A stretch of DNA of 64,000 nt from Agapanthus africanus (lineage: Eukaryota > Streptophyta > Magnoliopsida > Asparagales > Amaryllidaceae). The notes beneath the pieces are model-generated. The model worked only from the letters and a program-made list of their open reading frames with translations. It did no database searches and was not told where the DNA came from. The DNA lies in the NCBI GenBank assembly GCA_030015575.1, contig CM057347.1, positions 409,790,248 through 409,854,247 on the forward strand. Direction: 5' to 3'. Shown here piece after piece: positions 61,160 through 64,000 of the stretch; position 1 is the first letter of the stretch, and each line of letters begins with the position of its first letter. The translations under genes were made by a program, and so were the position numbers.

Positions 61160-62540
61160 TGATTTGTATGGATTTTTACTATCAAAAATATATGTTACCG
61201 CAATCAAGAACGGCGTCGCTTGGTAGCTAGCCGGTGAGTACGGGTCGGTCCACAGGGATGCTGTGAATTTCCTAATCGCTCAAACGAGTTAATTCCGATG
61301 GGAGCCGGATTGATTATTAAATCTAAAAACTAAATTGATTCTATACTAAGATTATCTAGATCTAAGTCTTGCTAGGGATAGGTCTAGGGTAGGTTTGGAA
61401 ATGTAAATAAATCTCAACGCTTTCTATACCCAAATGAGGATCTATGAGGAGTTATGGTAATTATCAATAGAGGGGATTAGATCCATTCGGGAAGGTGTTC
61501 CTTCCTCTAGGTTCTTGTCCTTCTTTTATCAATCCTTACCCTAACCTCCATGGAAAACCATCACAACCGGGCCTTTATACTACGGTATCACCGCTACCTC
61601 GAGGGATAGGGTGCCGTAGGGAGCGGTGTGTGCATGTATGCATGGACTATTAATTATATGTGATGGGCAAGAAAGGGATGAGAGATCTCATCTCTCAAAA
61701 GCCTTCCCCAAAGCTAACCCTAACAAGTGAGGAGACTACTCGCTCATTAGAGAATTTAAAAACATTTATCTAGGGCAGAGAATAAAAAATTACCTAGGGC
61801 AAGAATTGAAATTACCTACTTACTTTACAGATGGCTCTCTCCAAACATTTACACAGGGTTGTCAGATCTGAATAGATGATATGAAAAGAGGCATCGATGC
61901 TCTCCAAAAGAATTCTAAATTTTATTCATAGAAAGAGGTATGGAGGCATAGCCTAATACAATGATTTGGGCTTCTATTTATAAGAGATAGAAACCCTAGG
62001 TTACAATTGACCCGCACGTCTGCATTTACCAAAATAACCCTAGGAAGACCTAGTCTGCGCCACACACATTATGGTAAAACGATATTCCATTTTGGGCTCT
62101 TGATGGCCGCGGAACCGCGGCCGCAGCAGGGTTTGGGCCGCGGTTCCGCGGCCCAATGGTTAACTTGATGGCTCAATTTTCTGCTACAGGCTCTGGGCTT
62201 TTTGGACTTCTTATGTCTTTGGTTCTTTTCTCCATTTGGCTTCTGGGTCTTCTCCAGATCTTCCAGTGAATACTTGTGGTGGACTTTAACCGTGGCTTCA
62301 CGATCTTGGACCTTGCATTGCCTTGTTCTTTTGTGAACTGTTCTTTTATGTAGGCTTGATCAAGATCTTTCTATTTGTTGGTTGTAGTTCCACTTTTGCA
62401 TCGTCTTTTATCTTTTTCACTGTTTTAGATCCAAGAACCTGTAACCTGTAATATGTAGCAGACATGCGTCAAAAGCACCTGTTTATTTATTAAAAGAATA
62501 AGAATGGGGAATATAATAATGCAATATTATGGTGTGAACA
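61160..62540 (-). repeat. Element F 5' LTR with TATA box
   Basis: 1,381 bp next to the primer site. A minus-strand TATAAATA lies at 61982-61975. The GC palindrome pair (62105-62122, 62135-62154) is 120-180 bp upstream of it, in the U3 promoter region. Confidence 0.92.
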
Positions 62541-63061
62541 TGCGCCACTCATAAAATAGCGTTTTGCGCTCATAAACTGGCGCAATGTGCCCATGATCTG
62601 GTGCTCAGCGCCAAGCGCGCTACGTGCTCCTCACGTGTGCGCTACCCAGCAGAAGTGCTCTGCGCTCTTTGACTGGCGCAAGGCGCCAAGCGCGCCACAT
62701 GTTCCTCACGTGTGCGCTAAAAGAACATAAATTATTCTATGAATAAAGCCCAGAGCTATGATGAGTGCTCAGCATTCAGTAAAAGACAAAAAATATTGTC
62801 AGAACTCAAACCAATGCTCAGCATTATTAAATGTTCAACATTTTAACTGAGTGGGCCGAACCCAAATTGGCTATAAACCCCTCATTCAGATTAATTGAGC
62901 CCATATGCTCATAAATATTTTAACAGATCTTAAGTCCAAAATTGGACTACAGATTTCCCAATCAAAATTGGTTCAAAGGTACATCTCTGCACTCTTCTGA
63001 TATATGTCGTTGTAATCCTTCAACGTCTTCAGAGAGGTGATGGGTCCCGATAACCAAACAT

Positions 63062-63222
63062 TCCATGGACCGTAGGATCCTTAAACCCATGGACTATGAT
63101 GTCCTCAACCTTGGACTGTGGGGTCCTTAAACCCATGGACTATGATGTCCTTAACCTCGGACTGTGGGGTCCTTAAGCCCATGGACAATGATGTCCTTAA
63201 CCTTGAACCACCATGTCCTTAA
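63062..63222 (+). repeat. 46-bp minisatellite in the G LTR
   Basis: About 3.5 copies with CCATGGACTATGATGTCCTT and GGACTGTGGGGTCCTTAA. Unit starts at 63088, 63134 and 63180. Each half-unit has GGAC..GTCC pairing. Confidence 0.9.
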
Positions 63223-63298
63223 ACTGGTAATCGACCGCAATATTTCTAAACTAAACAATAGAGCCCGAATGCTCTCTTGTTGGATCTAAACGATCCTG

Positions 63299-63395
63299 TT
63301 AAGTTGATCTTAGTCTGAAATTAGACTAACGTATCCTTAACATACGTTTAAGTTGATCTTAGTCTCAAATGAGACTAACGTATCCTTAAATCCAA
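63299..63395 (+). repeat. 49-bp duplicated hairpin in the G LTR
   Basis: TTAAGTTGATCTTAGTCT starts at 63299 and 63348. In each copy TTAGTCT pairs with AGACTAA; the second copy extends the stem by one C-G pair. Confidence 0.85.
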
Positions 63396-63815
63396 CCCCA
63401 AACCCAAATCTAAGAAAATACGGATTTGGACTAATCCACGCCCTACGGGCGACAACATAAATTAGTCTCCGTATACAATCCACGGGCAACCAAAAAACAA
63501 AACAAACACACACGACATGAAGTGACCATCTGGAGAAGGAGAAAATGGTTACCGCGATGCGGTAGCGTAATTAACTGCAGGGGCTTACACCTGCAGGGAA
63601 GAGCGTCCCCACAATAAAAAAAACCCTCAACGAGGGGGAATCTAACGAAGTCTGCTACATCGGCCGCATCCGTTTAAACCTTCGATACATGGTGTCATAA
63701 ATCAACTTGGCATCTTCGGAGAGGTGGACGGATAACACCAATTAGTATCTTCCCCCGAATTCAGGCAAGACGAACCTACGCGGTTCCGTCTCTGTGTTCG
63801 GCGGGGAACAGATTC

Positions 63816-63834
63816 TGGCACGCCCGGTGGGACC
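63816..63834 (+). other. Primer-binding site of element G
   Basis: TGGCACGCCCGGTGGGACC follows the LTR end by five bases. This form is common in plant gypsy elements; the tRNA is not assigned here. Confidence 0.7.
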
Positions 63835-64000
63835 TTTTCCTCTTTCCACTCAACACTTCGCGTGTCGTGTTCGCGAACGAATCGCGGTTTAATATGGTTG
63901 CCCTTGGGTTCGAGGTACTAAGATTTGGTTTTGCTCCCGTGCAGAAAAAAGAACATCAATGGCCTCTAACTGCTCCAGCTGCAACTGCAACTCCCGTTCC
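63835..64000 (+). other. Element G leader and possible start of gag
   Basis: An ATG at 63959 opens MASNCSSCNCNSRS, still open at the window edge. An earlier ATG at 63893 is also possible. Too little is visible to identify a protein. Confidence 0.3.

Larger units (their letters stand above)
55185..62540 (-). mobile_element. Element F: Athila-like non-autonomous gypsy-type retrotransposon
   Basis: A complete 7,356-bp element with LTRs 55185-56559 and 61160-62540, flanked by TGCGC (55180-55184, 62541-62545). On the minus strand it reads LTR, primer site TGGCGCCGTTGCCGGGGAT (the tRNA-Asp-type site of Athila elements), a leader, one broken ORF, a non-coding stretch, a polypurine tract with TTTGGGGGTAT, and LTR. 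The 4.6-kb interior has no protease, RT, integrase or RNase H. The LTRs differ by about 2% by eye. Confidence 0.92.
53875..63810 (+). repeat. Element G 5' LTR (gypsy-type), interrupted by element F
   Basis: Begins TGTTTCCCCC and ends GCGGGGAACA, a near-inverted terminal match. A TGGCACGCCCGGTGGGACC primer site follows five bases later. Without F (55185-62540) and one TGCGC copy it is about 2,575 bp. It contains several tandem arrays (53941-54172, about 55025-55184 continuing at 62541-62700, 63062-63222, 63299-63395). The element's internal region and 3' LTR lie beyond the window, so the boundaries rest on the terminal motifs and the primer site. Confidence 0.75.

Noticed and set aside
1..64000. 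Endogenous pararetrovirus or other viral insertion
   Set aside because: All polymerase traces have copia domain order and sit between LTRs with 5-bp duplications; no movement-protein or coat-protein signal was seen.

Overview
The window is plant nuclear DNA, almost certainly from an angiosperm with a repeat-rich genome. It is built from nested LTR retrotransposons of the Ty1/copia (Angela/BARE-like) and Ty3/gypsy (Tat-like and Athila-like) types, and it holds one clear host gene at 48739-49711, which has a spliced microexon. Nothing looks bacterial, and there are no rRNA or tRNA genes or CRISPR arrays.

Left nest (1-47381). The outermost unit is a gypsy-type element, D, read on the minus strand. 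Its 5' LTR (46650-47381), primer-binding site and gag are present; its other LTR lies left of the window. D has a gag but no visible pol, and it carries two plus-strand transcription units plus a hierarchical minisatellite. Two copia elements have landed in D: A (1890-32852, duplication GGGTC, in the minisatellite) and E (34608-45093, duplication ATGAG, inside the gag coding sequence). A was itself hit by B (3673-14020, minus, duplication AATAT, in A's 5' LTR) and C (18632-28876, duplication GCTCT, between A's integrase and reverse transcriptase). Removing each insert plus one copy of its 5-bp duplication rejoins the LTR, reading frame or repeat unit beneath it.

All four copia elements share one plan: LTRs of about 2.2 kb, a TGGTATCAGAGC primer site, a leader of about 2.3-3.2 kb, and a pol region with no recognisable gag. 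A has an almost complete protease-integrase-RT-RNase H. B, C and E have heavily decayed pol, yet E's two LTRs differ at only about 9 of 2,265 positions by eye, so it moved recently, presumably using proteins supplied in trans.

Middle (47382-52036). This is low-copy-looking sequence with the host gene and an old tandem duplication (50205-51210).

Right nest (52037-64000). A minus-oriented copia LTR (H) is interrupted by the 5' LTR of a plus-strand gypsy-type element, G (53875 to 63810, primer site at 63816). G's LTR is interrupted by a complete Athila-like non-autonomous element, F (55185-62540, duplication TGCGC), which encodes an unfamiliar acidic protein with a hydrophobic C-terminus.

The signals most worth following are: a series of hairpins with compensatory changes shared by three divergent copia LTR types; a paired GC palindrome built on CCGCGG that recurs in the leaders of all four copia elements and in the promoter region of F; and evidence for a recently active gag-less copia family. 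All alignments and divergence figures were made by eye.
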